64,000 nt of DNA from Xenococcus sp. PCC 7305 (GCF_000332055.1 NZ_ALVZ01000233.1:58065-122064); one strand, 5' to 3'; shown: positions 54,901 to 62,875, counted from the stretch's first letter. Notes: generated from the letters alone by a model not told the origin. Numbers and translations: made by a program.

Positions 54901-55645
54901 GTAAAAAAGAAGTCGGCGACATCAAAATGCAGGGAAACCCACCATAAAGAGGTTGTAAAATACCGCCAATTAATCCCATATCATGATAAATCGGCAGCCA
55001 AGAAATAAACTTACTCTCGGGTGAATGCCCCATCCAACGATAAGTCATCTCCGCATTATGCAGTAAATTACCATGACTGACCATTACGCCTTTCGGGGTT
55101 CCGGTAGAACCAGATGTATATTGTAAGAAGGCAATGGTATTTTTATTTAAATTTTCTGGTTGCCAATTCTCTTCAATCTCTAAGCCTAGATTGTCTGTCG
55201 CTAGCCACTTTAAATCTTTATTCTTACCTAACAAAGACTGCATTTTGGGTAATAGTTTCTCAGTTGTTAATGCGATCTCCGCTGAAGAGTCTGTAGCAAT
55301 CGCTTGTATCCGAGGAGTCTTGCGGGCATTTTGCGGTGGATAAGCCGGCACTGCAATTACCCCAGCCGACAAACAGCCAAAGAAAGCCACTAAATAATCT
55401 AAGCCAGCAGGATAAAGTAAGAGTGCTCTTTCATCTTGCAATCCTAAATGTTTTAGCGCGATCGCAATTTGCTGACTACGCCTTGTCAACTCTTGATACG
55501 TAATTGTTATCTCTAAACTTTCACCATCTTCGAGAAAAGTAAAAGCATTAGCATTCGGTTGTTGACGAGCTTGATAATTTAAAAGTTCAACAACTGTACC
55601 GCAATTTTGCAGATTTTTTTGTAGGCTATTGACAAAGTGATTCAT
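48944..55645 (-). CDS. Starter synthetase: FAAL - ACP - C - A(Orn-like) - N-methyltransferase - T
   Basis: 2233 aa. Residues 1-590 are a fatty-acyl-AMP ligase (YTSGSTGTPKGVMVSH, SWLPIYHDMGLIGG, FYPCYGMAEATLL) that activates a free fatty acid; ACP about 615-695 with Ser651 in GLDSLK. C domain about 712-1150 with HHIISDG at 844-850. A domain about 1165-2110 with by-eye code DVGEIGSIDK, like ornithine and other basic-residue signatures; between A8 and A9 it carries an N-methyltransferase (VLDLGSGSGLML, VVVSVAQYFPN). T domain with Ser2163. The C-terminus is a basic tail. This is the first enzyme of the line and sets the lipid tail. An AKTQRRKE-type repeat peptide (427-449) lies in the FAAL before the RTGD motif. 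Confidence 0.93.
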   Translation of the reverse strand: MNHFVNSLQKNLQNCGTVVELLNYQARQQPNANAFTFLEDGESLEITITYQELTRRSQQIAIALKHLGLQDERALLLYPAGLDYLVAFFGCLSAGVIAVPAYPPQNARKTPRIQAIATDSSAEIALTTEKLLPKMQSLLGKNKDLKWLATDNLGLEIEENWQPENLNKNTIAFLQYTSGSTGTPKGVMVSHGNLLHNAEMTYRWMGHSPESKFISWLPIYHDMGLIGGILQPLYGGFPCILMSPTSFLQNPYRWLKAISSYGGTTSGAPNFAYELCAKKITAKQKETLDLSSWQVAFNGAEPIRHETLELFAATFADCGFRQEAFYPCYGMAEATLLVSGGERETKYQSKSVDKLALAEDRIVEVSGKENSKVLVSCGRSIPGQEIVIVNPETETVCESNSVGEIWVSGDSIANGYWNRVEETKKIFHAKTQRRKEEREGREEDLQKESFLRTGDLGFLDRNGELFITGRLKDLIIIRGRNLYPQDIELTAEQSHADLRLASNAAFTVEINQEERLVVVQELEFRAKPNLELVINNICQAITEAHEIEVYGVVLIKPGTILKTSSGKIQRRATRDQLLEHKLNIIASDFVETKESVEVAIHLTREELLQKLPQESQLLLEEYVQTSIARIVKRLPQAIALDSPLTSLGLDSLKVFELKNQIENDLGVSVEIADLFSGLTTRSLCTKILAALEISNPTESIPLKKITTNQHSYPVSFAQARLWFLDQLEPGNPAYNISLALELKGELNIAVLEQSLNEIVRRHETLRTIFAIADGQPGQIIAPSLKLSLSVVDYQNNLASQSDRAIQEFLTEQAQQPFNLSQGPLFRAKLLRLAEQEHVFVLEMHHIISDGWSTEILLQELEALYKAFLTGETSPLPEITIQYKDFSQWQKQWLQGEILEKQLDYWQQQLNGIPRALHLPTDRTRPAVQTSRGAHQAFELSATIVQRLNELAHQENVTLFMLLLAIFQTFLHRYTGQDDIAVGSPIANRNQDQVKGLIGFFVNTLVLRTDLSSNPTFSNLLQRVKNIALGAYAHQDLPFDQLVEAVQPERDTSRTPLFQAMFDFRHTPTPLEIPNLAISKLQIETNTAQFDLSLSVEVNQGLRLSFEYNSDLFDDATITRMIGHLENLLLNVLANPDAKLSELSLLTAKEQQQLLVKFNSEELSNQNLKSQMGQSIHQLFEAQVEQTPDEVAVVFAQNQLTYQELNQRANQLAHYLQTVGVEPETMVGIYMDRSVEMIIAVLGVLKAGGAYVPLDPIYSSERLEFILNNMQLPVLLTQPWLQKNLPEHQAKVICLDSSWKNIVQESQSNLPNKATSQNLAYVIYTSGSTGTPKGVMVNHSSLVNAYLGWEDRYLLRSVATSHLQMASFSFDVFTGDLVRALCSGGKLVLCPRDYLLQPDRLYGLLCSEQIDCAEFVPAVLMNLIQYLEETQQSLDFMRLLIVGSDSWYMSGYQRVKGFCGEATRLINSYGVSEATIDSSYFETTTANLQLELQLERPVPIGRPFPNTQLYILDSELRPVPLGVAGELYIGGIGLARGYYNRPGLTKEKFIRDPFSDRPGARLYKTGDLARYLVALKDTALSEGVSFRAHNRNIEFLGRMDYQVKIRGFRIELGEIEAVLSQHSEVKEAVVIAQEDELDNKRLVAYVVQNPQPELSSEEELSSEQLSQWEGVFDDLYQNTVEEQALKSDFTGWNSSYTGQAMPEAEVAQWVESTVERILSLKPSKVLDLGSGSGLMLFRIAPYCEQYCATDASEKALLNLQHQLEMLEESISGVSLNHRDANNFENVAANSFDAVVVVSVAQYFPNVDYLMQVLTKAVAAVEPGGFIFLGDIRSLPLLGTFHSSVQFHRAPDSLSKEELKQRANKQLFEEKQLVIDPEFFTNLQQHLPEISHVEIILERGYHQNELNKFRYDVIIHIGEAADISGLDLPWLDWKKSELSINSVRQILREKMPDIVGITQVPNARVTKDYQIWQWLNSTEGASTVGEMRQFLDNNFEQSGIEPESFWKFSQDLPYSIDITWSGSGANEYYDVIFKRKPINQKMRFVTNQNNNKNTKHRPWRDYTNNPLQAKFAVELVPKLREFLGKKLPEYMVPTNFMLLDSLPLLPNGKINRRALPKPNIDSVSDSIYTPPDTEAEKIIATIWQDVLGVDQVGINDNFFDLGGHSLLIGQVHSQLRAKLNQDLSIVEFFQYPTISLLAKKLSQTPIENQQFTAIADRTQKRKLALKKHKKSLKSK
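50886..50929. repeat. Hairpin repeat with 14-bp arms inside the A domain
   Basis: GCCCTAAAGGATAC (50886-50899) and GTATCCTTTAGGGC (50916-50929) flank a 16-nt loop. In frame; encodes ALKDTALSEGVSFRAH between the RYL and NRNIEFLGR parts of the A domain. A single arm of the same repeat lies at the equivalent point of the terminal NRPS (21719-21746). Confidence 0.88.
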
Positions 55646-56393
55646 AATTCTCGATTTATGATGTTGGCAAAAATATAGGTAACAATCTCAAATCTCGGTG
55701 AAAGATAAATAGTGAAATATAAAAATCTAGTGGGAATTATTGCACTACTAATTTAAATGATGTAACTGCGATCGCAATGTCTCAAGCCATTTGCCGATCA
55801 AAATTTTAATAAAATACTTAAGCAAGATGCTTTAACTTTATCGCCTCAAAAAAGTTAGACATCAGACTTGTAAGAATTAAGGTAATACTATGAAAATGGG
55901 ACTAGAGATGATAGATTGCCAAGTCTTGTTAGACAATGCTTAGACAGAGGATTGCCTTGAATGTAGATTTGCTCCGAAAACAGCGACCACCAATCAGTAT
56001 ATCCGTTTTTACTGCTTAATGACTTTCCTTAGATATTCCGCAATTTCACTGTACATGTTTTTCCTTTTTAATGCAAATTATTTCTATTTGCGATCGCTGA
56101 TTTTGATAAAAATCTAGGATAGATGACGAAGAAAATCTTGATTAATGAAGATGTAGTTAGACAAAATCTTTGATGGATATACGTTTTAGCTGGTATTTAT
56201 CAAGTTTTTTTCTTTGGATTGACAATCTAATCTACTATAAGATTAGTCAAGGATTCCATTTGGCGTTGACAATAAATTTAAACTTATTGAAAATTTAAAT
56301 CAATTAGTATTTTAGGTAAAACAAATACTAATCTTTATATTCGTAACCAGCAACTAATTCGATGCGAATCAATAAAGCAAGAGCTGCTTCAAG
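55646..56393. other. Divergent control region between the biosynthetic operon and the exporter
   Basis: 748 bp without a convincing gene (only very short frames). It should hold the promoters of the 40-kb minus-strand operon and of the plus-strand exporter. Seen: a promoter-like pair near 56266 for the exporter, a Fur-like site at 56288, and a 13-mer TCTTGATTAATGA at 56136-56148 that recurs before the AraC gene. No convincing -35/-10 pair was found for the minus-strand operon. Confidence 0.6.
56266..56302 (+). promoter_or_regulatory. Candidate promoter with overlapping Fur-like site for the MFS gene
   Basis: TTGACA at 56266-56271, a 17-bp spacer and GAAAAT at 56289-56294. TGAAAAT-T-TAAATCA (56288-56302) matches the 7-1-7 Fur model at 10 of 14 arm positions and overlaps the -10, a typical repressor position. 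Confidence 0.35.
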
Positions 56394-57716
56394 ATGACAG
56401 ACAAATTTCAAACCCCCCAAACTCTTCGTAAGTTTACGATTATCTGGTTGGGACAAACACTTTCTATTATAGGTTCTGGGATGACTCAGTTTGCCTTATC
56501 TATTTGGGTATGGAAGCTTACTGGTCATGTGACCGATTTGGCTTTATTTGGTTTTTTTTCCCAATTGCCACAAATATTTATTTCTCTCGTATCTGGGGTA
56601 ATTGTCGATCGCGCTAATCGCAAATTCCTCATGGTCTTAGGCGATACAGTAACTGGCTGTTTGACCATTATGCTCTTAATTCTTTATGCAACTAACGATT
56701 TACAATTGTGGCATTTGTATCTTGCAATTGCGATCGCTGGAATTTTTGAGCAGCTACAAACCTTAGCCTTCGGGGCTTCCATTGCCACCCTTGTCCCCAA
56801 AGAACATTATGGCCGTGCTAGTAGTATGGGTTTTATCGCTAGTTACGGCTCAGATATTATCGGCCCAGCATTAGCAAGCATCCTCTTTATAACTATTGGT
56901 CTAGGCGGGATTATGGCGATTGATATTTTCACTTTCGTCATTGCTGTTACTACAGTTCTCTTTGTTAAAATCCCCCAGCCAAAATCGACAAAATCAGAAA
57001 CCATCTCCAGGAAAAACTTAAGCAATATTAGTCAAGAAATTACCTTTGGCTTCCGCTATTTACTGCAACATTCAAGTTTATTTATCATGCTTATTTGGGT
57101 TTCTTTATTTTGGTTCGTTCATGACATTGGAGATTCTCTATATTCAGCAATGATTTTAACTCGTACCAATAATGACCCCAGAATTTTAGGTAGTTTAGCT
57201 TCCGCCGCTGGAATTGGGGGTATTGCTAGTGCTTTATTGCTCACTAAATGGGGTGGTTTCCAACGAAGAATCAAGGGAATACAACTAGGAATGCTCGGTG
57301 CGGGGCTGAGTAAAATTTTCTTTGGACTAGGCAAAACACCTTTAGTTTGGCTGCCAACTCAGTTATGTTCTTCTTTTAATTTTCCGCTGCTTGGTAGTTC
57401 TTTTGATGCTATTTGGCTAAGCAAAGTTGAGCCTGAACTTCAAGGACGAGTGTTTGCTACCCGTTCATTGTTCATCATGTTAGTTTCTGCTTTGGGTTAT
57501 TTATTCGCTGGGCCTCTAGCAGACTATATTTTTGAACCAGCAATGATGCCCGACGGAATTTTAGCTCCAGCATTAGGCTGGTTATTGGGAACGGAAAAAG
57601 GTTCGGGAATTGTTCTTCTCTACTTACTATGTTCTTTGAGTATGTTGATTATCGGCTTAAGTGGGCAAGCATTAAGTAGCCTCAAGGATCTTGATCTTGA
57701 AAAGAATGAGGATTAA
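56394..57716 (+). CDS. MFS transporter, probable siderophore exporter
   Basis: 440 aa with about 12 TM helices and the MFS pattern in the loop between helices 2 and 3 (GVIVDRANRKFLMVLGD). The start TIIWLGQTLSIIGSGMTQFALSIWVW resembles the MFS_3/EntS-like exporters often found with siderophore genes. Substrate is inferred from position: first gene divergent from the synthetase operon and followed by uptake genes on the same strand. It would move the finished siderophore or its lipidated precursor across the inner membrane. Confidence 0.82.
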   Translation: MTDKFQTPQTLRKFTIIWLGQTLSIIGSGMTQFALSIWVWKLTGHVTDLALFGFFSQLPQIFISLVSGVIVDRANRKFLMVLGDTVTGCLTIMLLILYATNDLQLWHLYLAIAIAGIFEQLQTLAFGASIATLVPKEHYGRASSMGFIASYGSDIIGPALASILFITIGLGGIMAIDIFTFVIAVTTVLFVKIPQPKSTKSETISRKNLSNISQEITFGFRYLLQHSSLFIMLIWVSLFWFVHDIGDSLYSAMILTRTNNDPRILGSLASAAGIGGIASALLLTKWGGFQRRIKGIQLGMLGAGLSKIFFGLGKTPLVWLPTQLCSSFNFPLLGSSFDAIWLSKVEPELQGRVFATRSLFIMLVSALGYLFAGPLADYIFEPAMMPDGILAPALGWLLGTEKGSGIVLLYLLCSLSMLIIGLSGQALSSLKDLDLEKNED

Positions 57717-57721
57717 GTCAA

Positions 57722-59017
57722 GTGTCAAACCTTTTTTGCCTAACTTACATCATAGCGAGCTTAAGCAATTTGACTTGTGTCGATCATAAAACCCTCATTT
57801 CTCAGGATAAAGAATGGCAATGTTACCTAAATATTGAGGAATTTGAGCAAAGTCAGTTAGGGAACTGGACTATGACTAATTCTTTTCGTGCAGCTTATAT
57901 TACTTGGGATGAGCATAATAGAGTAGGAGCATACCCGCAGGAAAATCAATTCGAACGCGAGTTTGATTATGATGAATTTCCTTTCGAAGAGTTTTATAAC
58001 CTTTCTCTAGAATCTAGTCAGAATTTTCAGACAGCAAATATCCAACATGAAACTACGATTGGGATTGAACTTAATAAAAATATCTTTGGTCGTACCAGTC
58101 GCCAGAGCAGTCAAGGAAAATTTGACTCTCTAGGTTTAAATTCTCTAATTATTCCTAATCCTTATGTAGCTGAGGATTTTTTCAGCAAAAAAAATTATCT
58201 AGGATTGTATATCGAGCATGAAGCTGCTTTAGGAGATCGTCTCTTTTTGAGTTTTGAAGGAACTTTCGATGTGGCAATTCCCGACACGATAGATTTTGAA
58301 TCAACAAGTCTGATCGATCCGATTGAAAACAACAATTTTTTTCCGGAAATCTCTCTGGAATACCAGTTAACTCATTCTCTTTTGGCCTATACTAGCTTCG
58401 AATATGGTGTTGAATCGATTGAGGGCAAAGATTTTAGAAATCAAAGACTGCGCTCAGAGACCTATCAAACATGGGAAGTGGGAATTAAAACCCAATTAAA
58501 TGACAATTGGCTAGCTACAGTTTCGTTTGAGCGAGAAATTCAAAATAACTTTACGACAACTGATCCTAATGAACCAGACTTTGACTTGCAAATCAATCGA
58601 CAAATTGGCAATTCATGGACAGGAGAGATCAGTGGAGAACTTAATCCTGGTTGGTGGCTCTATGGTTTTTATACTTATACCGATGCTACTGTGACTGAAG
58701 ATGAAGTGATTAAAGTCGGCAATTCCCTTGCTGGGATAGCACGCCATACGGGTGGTTTATGGACTAGCTATGAAATTACCCAAGGTCAATGGCAAGGCTT
58801 GGGCTTAGGAAGTGGCATCATTTGGAATGGAGAGCGTCCAGCCGATGCAGTCAATAGTTCTGATTTTCCTGACTATCTACAATTTGATTTAGCTATTTTC
58901 TATAATCAAGATCACTTTAAAGCTGCCATCAGTGTTCAGAATTTGTTCAATGGGGGATTCGATGAGCAAGAAGTAACCTCGCAAACAATTTTAGGCACAA
59001 TTCTTTGGAAATTCTAA
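57722..59017 (+). CDS. TonB-dependent receptor barrel lacking the plug domain
   Basis: 431 aa, about half the normal length. The sequence matches the barrel part of cyanobacterial FhuA-like receptors: GNWTMTNSFRAAYI, TANIQHETTIGIEL, GLYIEHEAALGDRLFLSF, GWWLYGFYTYTDATVTED, GNSLAGIARHTGGLWTSYE and NLFNGGFDEQ, ending in a C-terminal WKF. The TonB box, AMIN domain, plug and first strands are missing, and a normal signal peptide is not evident at the start. It begins 5 bp after the exporter gene, so no DNA remains for a plug. It is either a decayed receptor or an unusual open barrel. Full open frame without internal stops argues against old decay. Confidence 0.7.
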   Translation: MSNLFCLTYIIASLSNLTCVDHKTLISQDKEWQCYLNIEEFEQSQLGNWTMTNSFRAAYITWDEHNRVGAYPQENQFEREFDYDEFPFEEFYNLSLESSQNFQTANIQHETTIGIELNKNIFGRTSRQSSQGKFDSLGLNSLIIPNPYVAEDFFSKKNYLGLYIEHEAALGDRLFLSFEGTFDVAIPDTIDFESTSLIDPIENNNFFPEISLEYQLTHSLLAYTSFEYGVESIEGKDFRNQRLRSETYQTWEVGIKTQLNDNWLATVSFEREIQNNFTTTDPNEPDFDLQINRQIGNSWTGEISGELNPGWWLYGFYTYTDATVTEDEVIKVGNSLAGIARHTGGLWTSYEITQGQWQGLGLGSGIIWNGERPADAVNSSDFPDYLQFDLAIFYNQDHFKAAISVQNLFNGGFDEQEVTSQTILGTILWKF

Positions 59018-59033
59018 TTCTTTATAATAATTT

Positions 59034-59046
59034 TCTTGATTAATGA
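59034..59046. promoter_or_regulatory. Shared 13-mer upstream of the AraC gene
   Basis: TCTTGATTAATGA, identical to 56136-56148 upstream of the exporter; its core CTTGATT also appears in the direct repeats upstream of the receptor (60126-60161). Candidate regulator half-site in the 68-bp gap before the AraC gene. Confidence 0.3.
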
Positions 59047-59085
59047 GAAAATTTATTATTAAACTAGATTACAAATAGAGTACTA

Positions 59086-60084
59086 ATGAAAACTTTAAGC
59101 ACAACTGAATTTGCCTTGCAATTGTCAGAAAGCATGAAATCAAATGAAGTATTACATAATGTGCAGGGTTTTGATAAGATTGGAAACTCCATCAGCAAAT
59201 GGCATGAAGATAACTATAAGGAGTATCAATTTGATTCTGGAGTCGAAGTAACCCTAGATTGTGAGACTATTTATCGTGATTATAGTGTGGAAGACGAACA
59301 TAATGATTTTCATATGTTAGTCGCCAAATTCTATTTATCCGGCAGTCAGGGGGTTATTTCTCCTGGAATTGAGAATGTGGAAGCTGAATATAGCGAGGCT
59401 AGTGGCAACAACTATTTATTCTATTTGCCAGATATTCAGGAGACGGATCAATTTGTTGCAGGGACTAGGTTTCAAAGAGTCAGAATCAATATAGAGCCCA
59501 GTTTTTTAAGAAGCTTTGTGAGTGGATTAGATGATATTCCCAAAAAGTTGCAGCCTTTAATTGAAGGAGATTTGGCTCCGAGTTTTCATTGTTCTGTGGG
59601 GAAAGTGACTCCGATGATGAGAACAATTATTCAACAGATGTGGGCGCATCCCTATCAAGGCGCGATCGCAAAAATCTATCTAGAAGGGAAAGTCTTGGAA
59701 TTACTTGCTTTACAGCTATCTCAATTACTGGAATTGGAACGAGTCCAGCCTGCTAATCTCAAACTAAATTCCCGAGACCTTGATAGCTTACATCAAGCCA
59801 AAAATATTTTACAACATAAGTATCTTAACCCCCCATCTGTCATCGATTTGGCACAGCAAGTAGGCTTAAATCGAATCAAACTACAACAGGGTTTCCGCCA
59901 GGTATTTCAGACAACTCCCTTTGGCTACCTACAAAATTACCGTTTGGATTTAGCTAAAATTCTCTTGCAAGATGATGAACTGACAGTGAATACCGTAGCC
60001 AGACGAGTAGGATATTCCAATGTTAGTTATTTTTCTCGAACCTTCAAACGTAGATTTGGCATTACTCCTGGTAAATGTCGTTAA
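59086..60084 (+). CDS. AraC-family transcriptional regulator (PchR-like)
   Basis: 332 aa. The C-terminal ~100 residues hold two helix-turn-helix units: VIDLAQQVGLNRIKLQQGFRQVF and NTVARRVGYSNVSYFSRTFKRRFG, the AraC/XylS signature. The N-terminal part is a sensor domain of the type in PchR-like regulators, which bind the ferri-siderophore and activate receptor and synthesis genes. Placed between two receptor genes. Direct repeats that could be its operator lie before the next gene. Confidence 0.9.
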   Translation: MKTLSTTEFALQLSESMKSNEVLHNVQGFDKIGNSISKWHEDNYKEYQFDSGVEVTLDCETIYRDYSVEDEHNDFHMLVAKFYLSGSQGVISPGIENVEAEYSEASGNNYLFYLPDIQETDQFVAGTRFQRVRINIEPSFLRSFVSGLDDIPKKLQPLIEGDLAPSFHCSVGKVTPMMRTIIQQMWAHPYQGAIAKIYLEGKVLELLALQLSQLLELERVQPANLKLNSRDLDSLHQAKNILQHKYLNPPSVIDLAQQVGLNRIKLQQGFRQVFQTTPFGYLQNYRLDLAKILLQDDELTVNTVARRVGYSNVSYFSRTFKRRFGITPGKCR

Positions 60085-60125
60085 TCACAAAATCTTTGAG
60101 GACTAAAAATTTATCTTTTAGGATA

Positions 60126-60161
60126 TAGACTTGATTCAGCAAAATCACTTAGACTTGATTC
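60126..60161. promoter_or_regulatory. Direct repeats: candidate AraC-regulator operator
   Basis: TAGACTTGATTC occurs exactly twice (60126-60137 and 60150-60161), 24 bp apart, with the following AAAAT also in the same phase. Direct repeats about two helical turns apart suit AraC-family binding. It sits 53-88 bp before the receptor start. Confidence 0.5.
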
Positions 60162-60178
60162 TACTAAAATTAAATAAA

Positions 60179-60202
60179 AATAATTCTTAATAGAGAATTA
60201 TT
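60179..60202. promoter_or_regulatory. Perfect inverted repeat just upstream of the receptor start
   Basis: AATAATTCT / AGAATTATT, 9-bp arms with a 6-nt spacer, ending 11 bp before the ATG at 60214. It could be an operator or an mRNA hairpin covering the ribosome binding site. Confidence 0.45.
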
Positions 60203-60213
60203 GAAAATCGTGA

Positions 60214-62865
60214 ATGAAAAGTGTTAAATTAAATCAAAAGAAATCGATAATAACTTTCCGCCGTGACCTCTGCTCGATCACAATATGGTCTAGTTTAATT
60301 GCTATATTCCCCTTCTCAATTAAATCTGTGAGCGCAGAACAAATTGCAGAAACCAAGATTGCTTTCCGAAACAGCGAATCGCCAAGTCAATTATTTCAGT
60401 TCCCTAGGACTAAAGCCAACAATCCGCCATTACAGCCAATTTCCTTAGAGAGTCCAGCTCTTCTAGCCCAAGGAGGAGATGAAAATCTAACTAGAGTTAC
60501 TCAAGTACAAATTAAGCAGACTGCTGAAGGTTTGGAGTTAATTCTGGAAACGCCATCTGGAAAACGATTAATTCCCTTAATTTCTCCAGACGGAAAAAAT
60601 CTGGTGATCGATATTCCTGATGCCAGTCTTGGATTTGCCATCAGAAACGGGGTTCGAGAAGTCAATCCAGCACCGGGAATTAGTTCCCTGAGCATTACTT
60701 CAATAGATGACAATAGTATCAGAGTAACAATTACTGGAACCGAACAAACCCCTGCTGCGGAAGTAGTAGCAGGACAAGGGAACTTAGTCTTAAACGTTAC
60801 TCCTGAAAAGACAACCGTAGAACAGAAACAGCCTGATGAAGAGATAGAAGTTATCGCCACAGGTCAAATTATTGACGAAGATAGCTACTATGTTCCCAAT
60901 GCAGGTGTTACCCGAACTAATGCACCGATTATTGATACTCCTGGAACCGTTCAGGTAGTACCTCGACAAGTATTTGAAGCTCAAAGGTCAATTGAATTAC
61001 GAGATGCCTTATCGAGAAATGCCGTAGGTGTAGTTACTAATGGTGCGCCGAGGTCTAACTTTAATAACGTACTCATTCGTGGTTTTGATGCTTCTTCTAA
61101 CTTTTTGCGGAATGGCATTCCCGAATCCTATTTCATCCTCACACCACCGAGAGATTTAAATAATGTCGAGCAACTAGAAGTTTTATCTGGACCTGCTTCT
61201 GTCGTTGGCGGACAGATTTCTCCTGGGGGTATTATTAATATTGTTACGAAGCAACCTTTAAAGTCTCCTTTATATGAAATATCTGCTAGCTACGGTAGTT
61301 TTAATAGTGCTGAAGGGACATTAGATTTTTCAGCTCCTCTAAACGACAGTAAGACTGTAGCCTATCGTCTGAATGCTGCTATTTATCACTCTGATACCTA
61401 TATTGATGTCGATGATGTAGATATCGAAAGAGTGTCGGTTGCCCCAGTTCTAAGTTGGGAAATTAGTGAACAGACGCAAATTAATTTTGAAGGATTATAT
61501 TTTAATAATCGAACTCCTCAGAGGGTGGGACTTCCTGCGGAGGGAACAGTTTTAGATAATCCGAATGGAGATGTGCCTCGGGATCAATTTGTGGGAGAGC
61601 CTAATTTTGACAAAAATGATCGCATCTTGACACAAATAGGTTATGACTTACAACATGAGTTTAGTGACGATTGGTCTTTGACTCATGCTTTTCGTTACTC
61701 TAACTTCCAGTCAGATCAAGAAGAAGCTTTTGTTAATGCTCTACAGGATGATTTTCGCACTCTCGAACGCTCTGGAGACTTATTTATTGACAATGTTAAT
61801 AATTACCAAGTTGCCACTTATGTAACTGGTGACTTTGAGACTGGTGCTGTCAATCATGTGTTATTAGCAGGAGTCGATTATGTTTTTGAAGAAGATTCTT
61901 ATGAGTTTAACTTCTTTGAAGCTGAGAATATAGATTTATTCGACCCAGAATATGCTGGTGGAGTGGGAGAAGCTTTTGAGGATTCTTTTGGTGAAGGAAG
62001 AGATACTGCTGATGGAGTGGGACTTTATCTGCAAGACCAAATAAAGGTATTCGATGATCGCTTAATCTTGGTTCTTGGGGGAAGGGTTGATTTTGTCGGT
62101 AGCTCATCAGATTTATTTGATGATTCTACGAAAGAAGATTCTCAGAACGATACTGCCTTTAGTCCTAATGTCGGTATTCTCTATAAACTTACTGATAATC
62201 TTGCCCTTTATGGTAGTTTTAGTCGCTCTTTTGAGCAGATAAGAGGACTTAATGCCGATGCTGAAACTTTTGATCCTTCGCGAGGTACTCAATACGAAGT
62301 AGGATTCAAAGCTGATTGGTTAGATAAGCGTCTATTAACAACTTTAGCTTTATACGATCTCACCTTAACTAATGTTTTGACAGAAGATCCTGACAACCCA
62401 GGATTTGATATTCAAACAGGGGAGCAAAATAGCCAAGGTATTGAATTACAAACTAAAGGAGAAATTTTACCAGGCTGGAATATTACAGCTTCTTATGCTT
62501 TTACTGATACCGAAATTACTGAAGATAATCTTTTTGCTGTGGGTAACTCCTTTGCGAACGTTCCGGAAAACGTTGTCAATTTATGGAGTACCTATACAAT
62601 TTCTGGGGGAAATTTAGCTGGTTTAGGATTTGGTCTGGGACTATTCTATGTCGGGGAAAGGGAAGGAGATTTAGACAATTCTTTCCAACTTGATGACTAT
62701 CTGAGAACTGATGCTGCTATTTACTATCGTAGGGAAAGATTGAATTTGGCACTCAATTTTAAGAATATTCTTGATGTAGACTATATTGAATCTGCCGATG
62801 ATAATCTTCGGGTCAATACAGCCGATCCCTTTGCCGTATTCTTTTCTGCTTCCTATAAGTTTTGA
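60214..62865 (+). CDS. TonB-dependent siderophore receptor with N-terminal AMIN domain
   Basis: 883 aa, full length. Signal peptide about 1-41; AMIN domain about 95-195 (VTQVQIKQTAEGLELILETPSG), which is common in cyanobacterial receptors; TonB box IEVIATG near 211; plug about 228-345 (TPGTVQVVPRQV, NNVLIRGFDASSN, VEQLEVLSGPASVVGGQISPGGIINIVTK); 22-strand barrel to the C-terminal SYKF. It should bind the ferri-siderophore at the outer membrane and pass it to the binding protein encoded 10 bp downstream, with energy from TonB-ExbBD at 10760-13267. Confidence 0.95.
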   Translation: MKSVKLNQKKSIITFRRDLCSITIWSSLIAIFPFSIKSVSAEQIAETKIAFRNSESPSQLFQFPRTKANNPPLQPISLESPALLAQGGDENLTRVTQVQIKQTAEGLELILETPSGKRLIPLISPDGKNLVIDIPDASLGFAIRNGVREVNPAPGISSLSITSIDDNSIRVTITGTEQTPAAEVVAGQGNLVLNVTPEKTTVEQKQPDEEIEVIATGQIIDEDSYYVPNAGVTRTNAPIIDTPGTVQVVPRQVFEAQRSIELRDALSRNAVGVVTNGAPRSNFNNVLIRGFDASSNFLRNGIPESYFILTPPRDLNNVEQLEVLSGPASVVGGQISPGGIINIVTKQPLKSPLYEISASYGSFNSAEGTLDFSAPLNDSKTVAYRLNAAIYHSDTYIDVDDVDIERVSVAPVLSWEISEQTQINFEGLYFNNRTPQRVGLPAEGTVLDNPNGDVPRDQFVGEPNFDKNDRILTQIGYDLQHEFSDDWSLTHAFRYSNFQSDQEEAFVNALQDDFRTLERSGDLFIDNVNNYQVATYVTGDFETGAVNHVLLAGVDYVFEEDSYEFNFFEAENIDLFDPEYAGGVGEAFEDSFGEGRDTADGVGLYLQDQIKVFDDRLILVLGGRVDFVGSSSDLFDDSTKEDSQNDTAFSPNVGILYKLTDNLALYGSFSRSFEQIRGLNADAETFDPSRGTQYEVGFKADWLDKRLLTTLALYDLTLTNVLTEDPDNPGFDIQTGEQNSQGIELQTKGEILPGWNITASYAFTDTEITEDNLFAVGNSFANVPENVVNLWSTYTISGGNLAGLGFGLGLFYVGEREGDLDNSFQLDDYLRTDAAIYYRRERLNLALNFKNILDVDYIESADDNLRVNTADPFAVFFSASYKF

Positions 62866-62875
62866 TCATTAGTTT

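Noticed and set aside
15297..55645. Opposite-strand frames of 60-130 codons across the synthetase genes
   Set aside because: They lie wholly inside well-supported minus-strand genes, show no domains and have no ribosome sites; they are shadows.
15297..55645. Cluster for microcystin, cyanopeptolin or another protease-inhibitor peptide
   Set aside because: No Adda-type PKS, no halogenase or Ahp-type module and no macrocyclising thioesterase; Asp interface modules, TauD and the iron-uptake genes point to a siderophore.
15297..55645. Hydroxamate or catecholate siderophore
   Set aside because: No IucA/IucC-like synthetase, ornithine or lysine N-monooxygenase, or dihydroxybenzoate genes were seen.
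19886..55645. Epimerisation domains, MbtH-like protein or phosphopantetheinyl transferase
   Set aside because: None found in the window; if needed they must be encoded elsewhere.
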